DNA from: Phaeoceros laevis
Taxonomy: Eukaryota; Anthocerotophyta; Anthocerotopsida; Notothyladales
NCBI GenBank assembly: GCA_049999765.1
Contig: JBNGIQ010008312.1
Coordinates: 27,314-91,313, forward strand
DNA: 64,000 bases
Reading direction: 5' to 3'
Both the position numbers and the translations under genes were made by a program. Shown here in pieces: positions 54,101 through 64,000 of the stretch (the first letter of the stretch is position 1; the number at the start of each line of letters is the position of its first letter). A model generated the notes under the pieces. It searched no databases, was not told where the DNA came from, and saw only the letters and a list, made by a program, of their open reading frames with translations.

Positions 54101-54564
54101 GCATGGATGCGTTTGCCCAGAACCAGGTCCTTGTTAGAGATGCTCCTTCTGAGGATCCGATACAAGAGATTTTTGGGTACATGGCATCCTCGTTGCACCA
54201 GGAGGGTCAACGCATCTACAGCGTCATTAGTCCGTCCATCCTCGCATAGTTTTTTGCAAATTTCAACCTCAGAATGGCTCTCATGTGCTGCAAAAGCTCC
54301 TTGCCCTTGAATTGAGGTGGGTACAGACTGAGGAGGCCTCTCCGTCCCAGCATCCCACGTGGCTACCTGCGAGTCCACCCAAAAAAGCTTCTGCCTATTG
54401 CTTACCCACACGTCGACCTTGAGCTTGTCCTCAAAATCAAGATGCCGTCTGCAGCTCTGCTGGAGGCTTTCCTTCCTCTCCACGGGATATCTTTCTTCTG
54501 CCACAAATTTAGTACACGCCGTGCCATTCAGCCTGACATGCAGAGGCCACGGGCTAACAGCCAT
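51196..54564 (-). pseudogene. broken PLS-class PPR gene (DYW lineage)
   Basis: From ATG 54564 the frame encodes 715 residues with many near-identical ~104-residue P-L-S modules (RRVFDRLPxRxVVTWTAMIA, CASVGxEALHHGxQLH). It stops at 52417-52419 where a conserved VTWTA tryptophan codon has become TGA. The same frame continues, then a one-base deletion near 52207 (GATGATG.GTTCTG, against GATGATGCGGTTCTG in a sibling module at ~53445) shifts it. PPR and E motifs resume in the shifted frame (52192-51422, ending GNRLLNVH-stop), and a last remnant with WWIDKGG and FVVEDKKH lies at 51432-51196. No HxE/CxxC core remains. At least three independent lesions, so a pseudogene, although the first 715 codons could still be translated. 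Confidence 0.9.
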
Positions 54565-55586
54565 GAGTCGAATAGGACGTTCACCAGCTGGTTCACTTCA
54601 CTCTCCATCATTTCCTTCCGTTCATGCGAAGAACTCTTCTCAGGCACGCTAAAGATTTGGATTGGAAACTATTAGACTCGTTTATCCATTTTCAGTGCAA
54701 TTTCCTCAGTACAAATATAAAACGAGGAAAACGGGTAAGAAGTGGTCAAACGACATGGAAGGAGTCGAAGGACTAGTCTATCTTCTGGGGATGCTAGGCA
54801 CGATGTTGCCCAGGGCCAATAGAATGTTTATTCGCCTTCCAAGAGTCTGAGGCCGCGACAAAACTGCACGAAATCACATGCAAGGCCCACATGGAAAGGG
54901 TAAGCTCATCAGTGAAAGTTACGTGGTAAAATATGGAAGTAGATGAACTCCAGTTTATTTCGATACCTCAATGGATGACGTGTCCTTGAAATAGTACCGT
55001 TCCGGCGAGAAACTACTGTAAAATTCTAAATCCGGGAGAGGGCATTTGAAAAATTTGGGGGAGAGAGAGCGTGAAAGGGGGGAAAGAGGCGTGGGAGAGA
55101 GAGAGCAGCTGGTAAGGAGCCAAACTGCCCAAATTGCCATAGCCCGCCCGCCTCTAGTAGCCTGTCTGATCAGCTTGCCTTCGTCGCATTTGGGGCCCGC
55201 CCCTTTCTCCGCCTCGCCGCCAGTTGCAGGGCAGACCAATCCAGAGGGGACCAAGACTGCAGCGGTAGCGTCAGGCATCAACCTAGGCGTCTTTTCTGCT
55301 GTTGCTGAGTCTTCGCTAGAGGCGAGTTGGGCAGGCGGGGACCGGAGACAAGGCCCGCATAAATGCTGCTGCGCTTGCGGAGGAGCTGGTTGTGTTGGAC
55401 TGCCGCAGGCAAAGTGGGCAAAAAAAAGATTGACAGAGTTGCAGTGTGGGTGTTGTTCTTTGCAAGGAGATTAGCGAGGTGAGGTGCGCTGCGTTGCTTG
55501 AAGGTAGGGGACTAGTAGCAGGAGCGAGGGGTTTGGTGGTGTTTGCTTGGTTTGTAGGTATACTGGCAGCAGGGTATGAGCCACGC
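54565..55586. other. intergenic upstream of the coiled-coil gene
   Basis: Contains a purine-rich GAGA tract (55056-55115) on the plus strand, a feature common in plant core promoters and 5' UTRs, and a possible 5'-UTR splice acceptor just before 55558. Confidence 0.5.
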
Positions 55587-56768
55587 ATGGCTGTGGTGGA
55601 GAGCATGCCTTCGAGGGAGACCAATTTCCGGCTGCCTACGGAGCTGGACGAGTACATGCAAGAGTCTATATACCATATGGTAGGGTTCTGTTCCACGGAG
55701 GAGAAAATGAAGCAGAGAGTTTCGGAGGCAAAGGAAGAGCAGAGGAAGTTGCAAGCACACGTGAGGCAGCTGCAGCAGAGAATGCGGGAGCTGGAATTCA
55801 AGTGCGGCAAGTCCAAGGAGGAGGCAGCCTTGAACGCACAGGCATTGAGGCGTCAGGTGGCTGAATGCCAGAAGCTAACGGAGCATTGCTCGCGGCTCAG
55901 ACAGGAGTGCACAAGGTTGGAAAACGAGTGCCAACTCTATCAAAACGACAGGGAGGTGTTCATGGAGGCTGCCGATGAAGCGGAGGAAAGAGCTGCTGAG
56001 GCTGACGAAAGGGCGTCGGAGGCAGACACCCGAGTGAATGCAGTCCTCGCTGAAATTGAGAGGCTGAAGCGCCAGATTGCGCAGGGGAACCCTAAAGTGG
56101 AGATGGGAGCTGAGTCTTTAGCTGGGCTACGGCTAAAGCTCACGCAGATGGAAGCAGAAAATGCAAGGTTGCAAAAGGAGTTGAACACTGTAAAGGCGGA
56201 AACTCAGTTGGAACTGAGTTCTGCTCATGATCAAATAGCGAAGCTGGGGAAGGAGAGGGTGGAGCTGGTGGCTCTCGTCTCGTCAGCCAATGAGCGTTAC
56301 CGGGAGTTCTTGCGAGAGCTCAGGGCAGCTCACGATGGCAGCACAGTGCTGAAAGAAGTTGGACTGGCTATCAATGGTATTGTTACTACAGCTGCTACTT
56401 CTGGCGTTTGCAAAGCCATGGAGCAGGAGAACAGAGCAGCAGCTTCTGACTGCAAATCGTTACTGAAAAGCATGAAGAAAGAGCTTCTCAAGAGTAAAGG
56501 GAGATTGAGCGTTGCGGAGGAGAAAATCCAGGCGTTGTTACATGAGGTGGAAGAAGCAAAAGGAGGGGCTGCCATTGCTAAGGAGCACTTTAGTGCAGCA
56601 GAAGCAGACGTTCAACGGCTGAAGGATGAGAATAAGGTGCTGAAGCTTATATTAAGTGCAAGGACTGATGCTGGCCTTAAGCCTAGGGGTGGCATGTCTC
56701 GTTGCATGAGAGGAGGAAGGCCCACAAATGGTTTACTGGAGTGGCACAGGTGCATGCAACGATTTTGA
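55587..56768 (+). CDS. plant coiled-coil protein with conserved N-terminal LPTELDEYM motif
   Basis: A single exon of 393 residues from ATG 55587; the frame is open ~140 bp further upstream but begins with a non-ATG codon. The N-terminus FRLPTELDEYMQESIYHMVG is followed by long heptad-rich helices (for example LQAHVRQLQQRMRELEFKCG, ECQKLTEHCSRLRQECTRLE, EIERLKRQIAQ) with an alanine/glutamate stretch EAADEAEERAAEADERASEA. The C-terminal end RLKDENKVLKLILSARTDAG leads to a basic tail. A plant family with an LPxDLDxYM start, the CxxLLxQCxKWExECxLYxRDRE-type block (here CTRLENECQLYQNDREVFME) and unknown function fits. Probably a cytoskeletal or scaffold protein. Confidence 0.75.
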   Translation: MAVVESMPSRETNFRLPTELDEYMQESIYHMVGFCSTEEKMKQRVSEAKEEQRKLQAHVRQLQQRMRELEFKCGKSKEEAALNAQALRRQVAECQKLTEHCSRLRQECTRLENECQLYQNDREVFMEAADEAEERAAEADERASEADTRVNAVLAEIERLKRQIAQGNPKVEMGAESLAGLRLKLTQMEAENARLQKELNTVKAETQLELSSAHDQIAKLGKERVELVALVSSANERYREFLRELRAAHDGSTVLKEVGLAINGIVTTAATSGVCKAMEQENRAAASDCKSLLKSMKKELLKSKGRLSVAEEKIQALLHEVEEAKGGAAIAKEHFSAAEADVQRLKDENKVLKLILSARTDAGLKPRGGMSRCMRGGRPTNGLLEWHRCMQRF

Positions 56769-57427
56769 GAAGGATGTGTACAGGCATGGGTGTTCCTATT
56801 GGTGCACATGGACAAGGAACAGGTGGCTTTCTTTGCAGATGACAGAAAGATGGCAGCCTTCAGGGGAGTCTTAATACTAATAGATGCGCCATGAAGGACA
56901 CTCTTGAAGTTTGAACCCACCTTGACTTGAGCTTATGGGCCTATCACCTGAAAGGATGAAAGTGCTTAAATGATCATCCACCCGTGCGGCTTCAGATCTT
57001 ATTTAAGTGTCAAATCGTGGAGAACCGTGAAAAGTAGGTTGTAGAGTGGTGACACACGGCAGTCCCTTGTATGCTCATTAGGTACTTGGACATCTCAGCA
57101 GTTTGTGACTCGTCATTTGTTTGTCAGCTTGTAAACCAGAATGTTAATCACAGGTGGTTGAACCCTAGACGCAGAACAACAAGAAGTTGTCGTCAAACCG
57201 TCAAACTTCTACGCTGTACTCCTCGACTGCTTTCAAGTTGCTAAGGTTGTACATTGCTCATGTGCATTTGAAACGAATGTGCGCTATGGAGAGTGGTGGT
57301 TTGTGAAAGTCTGTCAAGGCCACATCTAGTCTTCTTGCGTGAAATCGTCATGGTGACGGTCTTGACGCTTTTAACAAGACCTCGTCGAATGGCCCGCAGG
57401 CCCTGTACGTTAGAGACACAATTGTGC
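56769..57427. other. intergenic between convergent genes
   Basis: Shared 3' flank of the coiled-coil gene (+) and the GHL10 gene (-). No repeat or RNA gene seen. Confidence 0.5.
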
Positions 57428-59512
57428 TCATCCTCTTAAACATTTTTCTATCCAATGCAGAAAAAATTGGCATGTGCCTCTTTGACCTGAAGAAAGAAGG
57501 ATGTCGTCTGAAGGCCTCGTTCCTGGTAACATAAGTCTACCCAATGTGGGGCTGCTCGTTGCAGATATGCAGCAGAACGCTGACTTGTCAACACTACTGC
57601 TTCCTTGGTATAACATGGTGGGAATAAACCCTCCGACCGGGCCAGTTTGGCCACCACTGACGTGCTCATGTTGCACTCCAACCCTCCCAACTGCACTGAC
57701 CTTCCGGAGCTTCTGATTGAGCATCTGAACTTTGGAATCAGGCCGACTTGCGGCCATCAGATCATCTCTTCCTGATTCAATAGCCTCGGACATCTTTACA
57801 GCTTCCCAATTTTGCATTGCCAGAGGAGTTTCGCTAGGATCCTTCAGTTTCTGTTGCTCTGTCTCCTGAGCTGCTACTGAGATTCTGCGTTTTCTGCCCT
57901 GCACGCATTCCAAAGCCTTCTTAGTCATCTGTTTGTCCTGTAAGCCCCGTCGGAATGTCCTCCGGTTGAGCCTTAGGATGTCTCCAGAACTTGTTGCAAT
58001 GCGTCTACCACCTGGCTGATGCCCCCACGTCCTGAGCTTGGGTTTCGGCTCCCTGTTCCTGCTGTATGCAATGTCTTGGGGAACCTCATTGTATAGGTGG
58101 AGCTGATCGTAAGGAAACGCTTCTTCAGGGTGAGCAAAGCTATCTTTAGCTCTGAACGGATGACCTGCCTGCGTATGCACGAGGAGGAGGGAAGCATCCG
58201 CAAGAATCTTGAGGAAAGGTAGCAACGACAGGGACCCTCGCTTTACCTCAGGTTTGCCCCGCAGTCCGAACAGGCTTGAATAGCAGAAAACGGAAAAATG
58301 GCCAAACCTCTGCAATGCAAGAGCTAGCTGCTTCTGATGCAGGCGGCTGTCTCCGAACTGTAAACTGGTACCCATGATGATGGCTGGCTCCGGAGGCCGA
58401 GACCATTCTGCAGCTGTATCATCGTCCTGCTGCTTCTGTCTTTGCCACATACACCGCCTTCCTCTGTAATTACGTGCACCAGGTCTCTGCAGTTTGCTCT
58501 TCTTGGAGAATGTAGCCTGACCCTTGCGATCCTGCCACTCATGCTCCACTCGGATCCGAAAAGTTCGAGGGCAGCTCGTGTAGTTCATGGGCACAACCGC
58601 ATCCAACAGCCTCTCCTTCCACCACTGCTCTACATCTTGAAATTTACTTAACGCCTGCTTCCGTTCTGCTCCCACCGCAGCGGTGAGCACTATCTGTGGC
58701 TGCAAAGACTTGCAAGTGCGGCGGATGTCCCTGAGCAAGGTGGTGACACAGTCACAACGCCATTGATCCCACACATCCGGCTTTTCATCCGGGCTGGCCA
58801 GCCCCGTCTCTGCCTGGAAGAGCTCCACTGTGCGCTTGTCCCTGGTGTACTCACTCCCATTCGCCACAGGCTTCTCATTAGGGAAGCGGATGTAGTCCAA
58901 ATGCAGGCCATCAATCTGGTACTGGGACACAATTTCCTTGCACACTCCTACGATGTGCTTCCTGGTTTCAGGAAGGCAGGGGTTGAGGCTGACATAGAAT
59001 CTCCTGGTGAGAGGCTGCCGTTTCCCATGCCTGTCGTACCAGCTCCAATCAGGGCGGCTGCAGTAAAGGTGGTCAGGGTTGGAGGGAGGGTACAAGCCCC
59101 TCCAGAGAGGCATCACATTGATCCAGGCGTGCAGGGCCATCCCCTTGGCATGGGCCTCTCCAATTGCAAGCTGCAGGGGATCAAACCCTGGACTCTTCCA
59201 GCCGTAGGCCTCCGACCATGGCTCTAGCTTGGACGGGTAATACGTACTGGCATTGCCTCGCACCTGGAAAAACACAGTGTTGAAGCCCGCCTGCGAAGAC
59301 CTCTGCATGATCCGGACAATGTCGGCATGGTCGTGAAAGTCATATCTGGTCACCCACACCGCTCTCACCTGGTCGCCATATCTGAGGTTGGGAAGGCGGC
59401 CAGAGCGCCTGAAGGCGGGGTCTTCTGACTCGTACGGGCAGAGGAGTGCCCCTGGCAGGGTCCGCGGCTGCAAGGGCAAGGAGATCTGCGCGGGACCCTC
59501 ATTGGGATGCAT
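57428..59512 (-). CDS. GHL10 (DUF187-type) glycosyl hydrolase-like protein
   Basis: A single exon of 694 residues from ATG 59512. Residues ~49-410 match the bacterial glycosyl-hydrolase-like 10 domain, a TIM barrel: VRAVWVTRYDFHDHADIVRI, GFNTVFFQVRGNASTYYPSK, LHAWINVMPLWRG, FYVSLNPCLPETRKHI, YQIDGLHLDYIRFPNE (~199-213), LTAAVGAERKQ, DAVVPMNYTS, and near the end FGHFSVFCYSSLFG. This domain occurs in bacterial envelope proteins such as YngK and is thought to act on peptidoglycan or other glycans; no catalytic residue is proven. Residues ~411-694 are a basic, low-complexity extension without recognised domain. The absence of introns and the bacterial flavour suggest acquisition, perhaps ancient. 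Confidence 0.8.
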   Translation of the reverse strand: MHPNEGPAQISLPLQPRTLPGALLCPYESEDPAFRRSGRLPNLRYGDQVRAVWVTRYDFHDHADIVRIMQRSSQAGFNTVFFQVRGNASTYYPSKLEPWSEAYGWKSPGFDPLQLAIGEAHAKGMALHAWINVMPLWRGLYPPSNPDHLYCSRPDWSWYDRHGKRQPLTRRFYVSLNPCLPETRKHIVGVCKEIVSQYQIDGLHLDYIRFPNEKPVANGSEYTRDKRTVELFQAETGLASPDEKPDVWDQWRCDCVTTLLRDIRRTCKSLQPQIVLTAAVGAERKQALSKFQDVEQWWKERLLDAVVPMNYTSCPRTFRIRVEHEWQDRKGQATFSKKSKLQRPGARNYRGRRCMWQRQKQQDDDTAAEWSRPPEPAIIMGTSLQFGDSRLHQKQLALALQRFGHFSVFCYSSLFGLRGKPEVKRGSLSLLPFLKILADASLLLVHTQAGHPFRAKDSFAHPEEAFPYDQLHLYNEVPQDIAYSRNREPKPKLRTWGHQPGGRRIATSSGDILRLNRRTFRRGLQDKQMTKKALECVQGRKRRISVAAQETEQQKLKDPSETPLAMQNWEAVKMSEAIESGRDDLMAASRPDSKVQMLNQKLRKVSAVGRVGVQHEHVSGGQTGPVGGFIPTMLYQGSSSVDKSAFCCISATSSPTLGRLMLPGTRPSDDILLSSGQRGTCQFFLHWIEKCLRG

Positions 59513-60949
59513 CGGGCCAGATCCTGCTTCCTACATCCCGATTGTTTGCCGTCACATGCCCCCTTGTTCTCGATGCTCACACTCAAACCTGCAGTGGAGG
59601 AAGAGCGCAGCAGCTCCAGTACGAAGTGCAGAAACAATTGAGAGCAGTAGCAAGAAGAACTTGGGAGGAAGAGAGGGACACTCCGGCGACTCCTGATGAG
59701 TTGTCCAGAAATAGGTTCCTTCCGGAGGAAACGCCAGGGCCAGCAACCGCACCATCTCTAGGAGTTCACGGAATCGCGTGGGGCAGACAGCGCAGAGAAG
59801 GGCAAATTGCACGACTAGCTCCCATCGGAAGGCCGGAGAAGGCAAGAATTGCGTGACAAAGGGGCAAAGAGCAGTGCACACTCCACCGCCAGATTGCAAT
59901 TACGTGCCAGGTCAGTAGAACAATTCACGGGATACATCCCTTGCCGGACAGCAATGACGCACCGATGCAGCTTTGCGCCACCATGCTCCTTCATGGCAAC
60001 AAGAGCTAGGAGGCACGGAAACAAGACGGAAATAAGACCGGGGAGGCATGGAAAGTTCACTGCTCCTAGGGTGCGCCTGGCTGCGATCACGAGAGAAGGG
60101 AACAGCTAAGGCGGTCTTGCAAAACAGCGATGCCTGGACAGCCTGGTCACACCATCGTGAACAGAACAGGAACAGGAGCTTGCTAGTTGAGTCCGATGAG
60201 GCTGCGACGTGCGCCAACGGGGCAGCTAGCAGATGCGGAACAAGTAAGCCCTAGCGGAGATTCCGCCATAGCCAAGGAGCTGTGGGGCCCCCTCCGAAGC
60301 CAGGCTGCGTTAACGAGGCCGGCTTCCCTTTTTAGCTCCTGGCAATACCAGCTCCTAGCTATAATGTAGTCTACGTTGCTACAGTGTTGGATTTTAGGCC
60401 TTCTTCCAGGAGGTGACTCCTCTGCTGTCCTCGCTGAATTAAAACCTGAGCGCTCCATACATCTGAAGGTAAACAAACGGCAAGTTGTGAACAGGTCGTT
60501 CGTTGAACGGCGTAAAGAATCCAGCGAGATCATGCAAGGGATCACAGCATTCTCCTACGGGATCATCAAACGGCCCAACCCAAAGCTATAAGCCATATGC
60601 TGTAGATTAGGTTCAGTAGATGCGAACTTCAGGAAGGATTTCACTTCTTGGGAGTAAGCAAAGATGGAACGGATGCCCCAAACGGTGGGCACTGAGCACT
60701 ACAAGGTCCTGGTCGTTGGCGAGCTGCAACCTGCAGCCTTCCTCTAAAGTGGCCGAAAAGTCTCAAAATTTTGGTTACACTGTGTAGGGCATCCCATCCG
60801 CAGCGCCTTTTAGTGTTTTACAGAGGTGATTCTGAGAGGGCTGGAGCTGGCAGCTCCCGATCGCGGTGGTGGAGGGAGCTGGCACCGTGTTTCAAGCTCA
60901 GTGGTGATCATCTCAGGCAAGCTGCGCCGGACGATTTGAGGCTGGCGTC
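59513..60949. other. intergenic, no supported gene
   Basis: GC-rich 5' flank of the GHL10 gene and 5' flank of the small membrane protein gene. A plus-strand open frame at 59577-59856 has coding-like composition (QYEVQKQLRAVARRTWEEER) but no start codon or homology that I recognise. Confidence 0.45.
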
Positions 60950-62246
60950 ATGAGCGAACCGGTGGAGCGCAAGGCCGTGGATCCCAAGCCCTTTGTCATC
61001 AATCCTGCGCCAGGTATGGAGCCGTGGTGATCCACCTCATGAAAAATCAGCTGGCTGCTAGAGTGTTCGAGCGGTGGAATAGGTTGAGCTGGAGAGCTAG
61101 CTTTGCATGATTCTCGTTGTTTGTGCATGGTGGAGCATAGTGACAATTCGCAGGGGCTTTTGGAAACTGTGAGATGCTAGGCATTGTGGAATGAGAGTGT
61201 CTGGAGATCTTGCTTTCAGCTCAGCTTGCGCGGGTTGCTGCTCGCCTGCCTTTTCTTGCTGGATGAGCTTGTTATTGAGAGTGGTTGATTCTTGGATGCT
61301 AAGAGGCTGTTGGATTTGAATTTGGTCTACAGGGGCTTGTTACAGTAGATGCTTAGAGGCTGGCGCATTTGAACTGGGCCGGAGGTGCTTGTTACTGGTG
61401 GTAAATGCGGCTCTTCGCCACTTCTTAATTTGCGGCCTGTTTGTGCGTGTTGCAGGCGTTGCGAAAGTGCCTGACCCCGATGTCCAACTTCGTAGGACGC
61501 GCTTTACCCGCACCGCCCTTGCAATTCTGTTCATCAACACAGGGGTTATTGGTTAGTGCCTACAGAGCATTTGTTCTCAACGGACTTACATGGCAAATAC
61601 TTGTGGTAGCTGAATTGAGCTCCTTGTAGCTTACAGGAATTGAAGTGGCTAGATGTTTTGGAGCCTCTTGGTTCTCTCAAGCTGTGCTAAGTCTCAGCTT
61701 GTTTGTTTTGCGTGTGTTACAAAGCTTGAAGCTTCTCGACTGTGCAGTCTCAGTCATGCTTGTAGGAGAACAGCGGTAGTTGCTGCTTTTGTTCAAGGCT
61801 TCTTGGCTTAATTAATTTTCCATGCTGCAGGTGAGTGGCATGTTGAGACAAGCATTTCTTGCCAACCTTGCCCAGTGATCTCTGACAAAGTGTGATGCTT
61901 GCCTGCAGGTTACTATCTACTGAATGAGCAGCGTCCTGGACAGGGCAAAGATGTGCAGAAACCCCCATCTGAAGCCCCCAAGACTGCAGCAGCTAAGTCG
62001 GAGCCCGTGGAAACTGCAACAAAAGCCGCTGTAGAACCTTCAACCAAGGCTGCTGCTGCTCCCCCGGCCTTCGTGCCCAAGGCTAAGCCTCCATTGACAC
62101 AAAACGAGCAGAGGGAAGTCTACCAGTACGTGCTGGACGAGAAGAGGAAGATCAAGCCGAAAACAAAGAAGGAAAAGGCTAAGCTCGACGAAGAAAAGGC
62201 ACTTCTGAAGCAGTGGTTAAGGTCGAAGGACATCCCTTCACTTTAG
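60950..62246 (+). CDS. conserved plant single-pass membrane protein, unknown function
   Basis: Three exons join in frame: 60950-61013, 61456-61551, 61909-62246; 165 residues. Donors GTATGG and GTTAGT, acceptors TGTTGCAG and GCCTGCAG. The N-terminus MSEPVERKAVDPKPFVINPA is followed by a basic stretch RRTRFTRT and one membrane segment ALAILFINTGVIGYYLL, then an A/P/K/E-rich linker (AAVEPSTKAAAAPPAFVPKA) and a conserved C-terminal helix EQREVYQYVLDEKRKIKPKT ending KQWLRSKDIPSL. Plants have small proteins with the same C-terminus (DEKRKxKPK...LKxxIRxxxIPxx), mostly uncharacterised. The positive-inside pattern puts the N-terminus in the cytosol or stroma. Confidence 0.85.
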
Positions 62247-63672
62247 AGGTGCTTTACTGAAGGGGTTGCGAAGACAAGGAACTGGGTTTGGGTGGCTGGA
62301 GTCCATAGAGTGTTGCTGCTGAATGTTTTCGTCTGCAAATGCCTCTTTGAGAAACTGTTTTCGGAACAGAGGCAGAGGCAACCTCTACTCTTCTTTGTTT
62401 TGATCAGCATTCCAGACCATATTACTCGTTCATGCTGCGGATGCAAGCTCAAAACTCTTGATGGTGGTAGTTAGGGAGGAGTTCAAATAACTGACTTTCT
62501 CATGATATTAGAAATGTAAACAGACACCAATTGAGTTTGAGGAACCACCAATTTCGTTTTTACAACTCGAACCTGGCAGCAGCCTTGTGGAATCGTACGG
62601 AAGTAGACAAGCGCTCGTGATAACACTACCCCCCGTGCCGCTATTTCGCGGAAGGTTACCTGCTGCCTAGCCATCCAGTTATAGACTGTGATAGTCATTA
62701 TCATTTGTTACTTTTTTTCCTTTCATCTCCTTCCTTGCTACTGAGATAAGAGTCTTCAGAACCTTCATGCCCCGATTTGGAAAGAATCAAAAAGTACGGA
62801 CAGTAGTCAGCTAAATGAAGCACTCAAACCGCACGAAAGGCACAGGTGCATGTGCCAACGTTCGCAAGGTTTTTGGAGGGGGTGTTGGCAGTTTTTGGAG
62901 CATGCAACAGACTGTAGCAGGGTCCGACAACAGAACATCAGAGGCGTTCAAGATCCTTTCCTTTCCTGATCGTGAGCAAATTCAAAATCATACTACTGTA
63001 ATAAACCACCTCGTCGTCAGGTTGTACTTGAAAGCCTTCTGCTGAAAGGTTGTGTGAGGTTGAAGGCTTCTAGAACTTGGAAGGCCTGCTTGTGGACTCT
63101 TGTCCTGGTTCGTCCCCTCGACAAGCGAACAATGTATATATATGCAAAGCTAAGCGAATTGTCGGACAGGCACACTTTTCCTTTCCTGATCGTGAGCAAA
63201 TTCAAAATCATACTACTGTAATAAACCACCTCGTCGTCAGGTTCCACTTGAAAGCCTTCTGCTGAAAGGTTGTGTGAGGTTGAAGGCTTCTAGAACTTGG
63301 AAGGCCTGCTTGTGGACTCTTGTCCTGGTTCGCCCCCTCGACAAGCGAGCAATGTATATATCTGCGAAGCTAAGTGAAATGTCGGACAGGCCAAAGTGTA
63401 CAACCAGGCAGGCTCTGAGAATGGCTCTTCCAGGCTTCGATACACAAGGGAACATGCCGATAAGGGCATGGGGACATGCTCTTATTAGTTGAAGATATGC
63501 TTGCTGCTGCAGGTACCCAATAGAGCAAGACACAGACCCTAAGAACTTTTTGTTGTTTATTAACAAAGGAAGAAGAAAGGTTATATGTAGTAGTCGATAA
63601 GCACAGGTGATCGAATTCACAAATTCCATGCCGCACTCCACTTCCCAGTAACGCGTCTGAGTCTTGACAGTT
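62247..63672. other. intergenic with a 220-bp tandem duplication
   Basis: 3' flank of the membrane protein gene and 3' flank of the partial gene at 63673. Apart from the tandem duplication at 62955-63394, nothing is recognised. Confidence 0.6.
62955..63394. repeat. tandem duplication, 220-bp unit, two copies
   Basis: Units 62955-63174 and 63175-63394 are about 95% identical (cctttcctgatcgtgagcaa at both starts, gtcggacagg at both ends). There is no conserved open frame, so it is probably a recent non-coding duplication. Confidence 0.95.
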
Positions 63673-64000
63673 TCAACGTTGGGGAAGAGTAGCTAATCTG
63701 CCAACCATGGCCCCGATGTTGCCATTCAAAGCAGTGAGGCCATTCAGCAGCCTGTCCAATTTGTTTTCCACGCCCTGAAGCACCGAGAGCTGTGCCCTGC
63801 TGGCGTCGTCAATCATGCTGCCCCTACGCTTCATGCGATTCAAGTGATCCCGCACAGCCTCAAATGTCACCCCGGCCTTGATGGTCAAATCCTCTCCCAG
63901 CTTCTCCGAAGCCTCATGATGCGAGCTCAGAAACTGCTGCATCTCCCGAACTGTGCTCCCACCACCACCACCACCACCACCGTTCCTGCCACCAGCAGCC
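63673..64000 (-). CDS. 3' end of an unknown coiled-coil protein (partial)
   Basis: The frame enters from the right edge: a glycine run (GRNGGGGGGGSTVREM) followed by a helical C-terminal region of ~95 residues, MQQFLSSHHEASEKLGEDLT, TFEAVRDHLNRMKRRGSMID, LSVLQGVENKLDRLLNGLTA, ending GRLATLPQR-stop. The (GGT)n tract at 63957-63980 encodes the glycine linker. The start lies outside the window; I do not recognise the family. Confidence 0.65.
   Translation of the reverse strand, partial: AAGGRNGGGGGGGGSTVREMQQFLSSHHEASEKLGEDLTIKAGVTFEAVRDHLNRMKRRGSMIDDASRAQLSVLQGVENKLDRLLNGLTALNGNIGAMVGRLATLPQR

Noticed and set aside
59446-59856. Plus-strand ORF upstream of the GHL10 gene
   Set aside because: Composition is coding-like, but it lacks a start codon, overlaps the 5' end of the minus-strand gene and matches no family I recognise.
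63077-63641. ORFs within the 220-bp tandem duplication
   Set aside because: Both strands give short frames that merely repeat with the duplicated unit; there is no start context or conservation evidence.
1-64000. tRNA, rRNA or CRISPR features
   Set aside because: No tRNA B-box with a matching acceptor stem, no rRNA-like conserved sequence and no regularly spaced repeat array of CRISPR type were found by eye. A tRNAscan or Infernal run would be needed to exclude small RNAs.

Overview
This is nuclear DNA of a seedless land plant. Introns are spliceosomal and short (about 80-425 bp). Recognisable plant genes include SEH1, NDUFS4, COI1 and ATXR4. Plant-specific PLS-class pentatricopeptide repeat (PPR) genes dominate the first 30 kb. 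Two intact PPR genes end in a variant DYW domain (KPAxA-type PG box, C-terminus not DYW) that matches the 'DYW:KP' class linked to U-to-C organelle RNA editing. That class is known from hornworts, ferns and some lycophytes, so one of these is likely; the high gene density leans towards a compact genome such as a hornwort, but I cannot settle it.

Layout. 1-4724 (-): a >1574-codon acidic nuclear-looking protein running off the left edge. 5.4-10.4 kb: a head-to-head pair of PPR editing-factor genes, one canonical DYW (-) and one DYW:KP (+). 10.8-19.3 kb: an assembly gap, an unknown membrane protein, direct repeats, retroelement tails, a LamG-like secreted lectin, a foldback, a LINE relic and two decayed copies of a PPR 3' end. 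19.3-29.7 kb: a giant 1298-residue PPR gene (-), a divergent PPR gene that has lost its DYW domain to a stop (+), and a second DYW:KP gene (+). 30-36 kb: a bulb-type lectin, a TTAA-flanked piggyBac-like element, fragments of a ROCO (LRR-Roc-COR) gene pointing in opposite directions, and a gag-like ORF. 37.5-50.8 kb: housekeeping and signalling genes: COI1, a HERP-like ER membrane protein, ATXR4/SDG38, a coiled-coil protein, SEH1 and NDUFS4. 51.2-54.6 kb: a broken PPR pseudogene. 55.6-64 kb: a coiled-coil protein, a bacterial-looking GHL10 glycosyl hydrolase-like gene, a conserved single-pass membrane protein, a 220-bp tandem duplication and the 3' end of another gene.

The most interesting theme is the editing-factor nest. 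Six related PPR loci share one N-terminal block but differ at the C-terminus: catalytic DYW, variant DYW:KP, truncated, or dead. Other highlights are the regular acidic inserts in the giant PPR, the TTAA element, a foldback resembling the 5' coding part of a DYW:KP gene, and a COI1 whose ligand-pocket residue matches the Marchantia-type valine.

Many exon borders were placed by hand from GT/AG sites and reading-frame continuity; those marked as unresolved should be treated so. Three runs of N (10787-11186, 30949-31048, 41124-41523) are assembly gaps.
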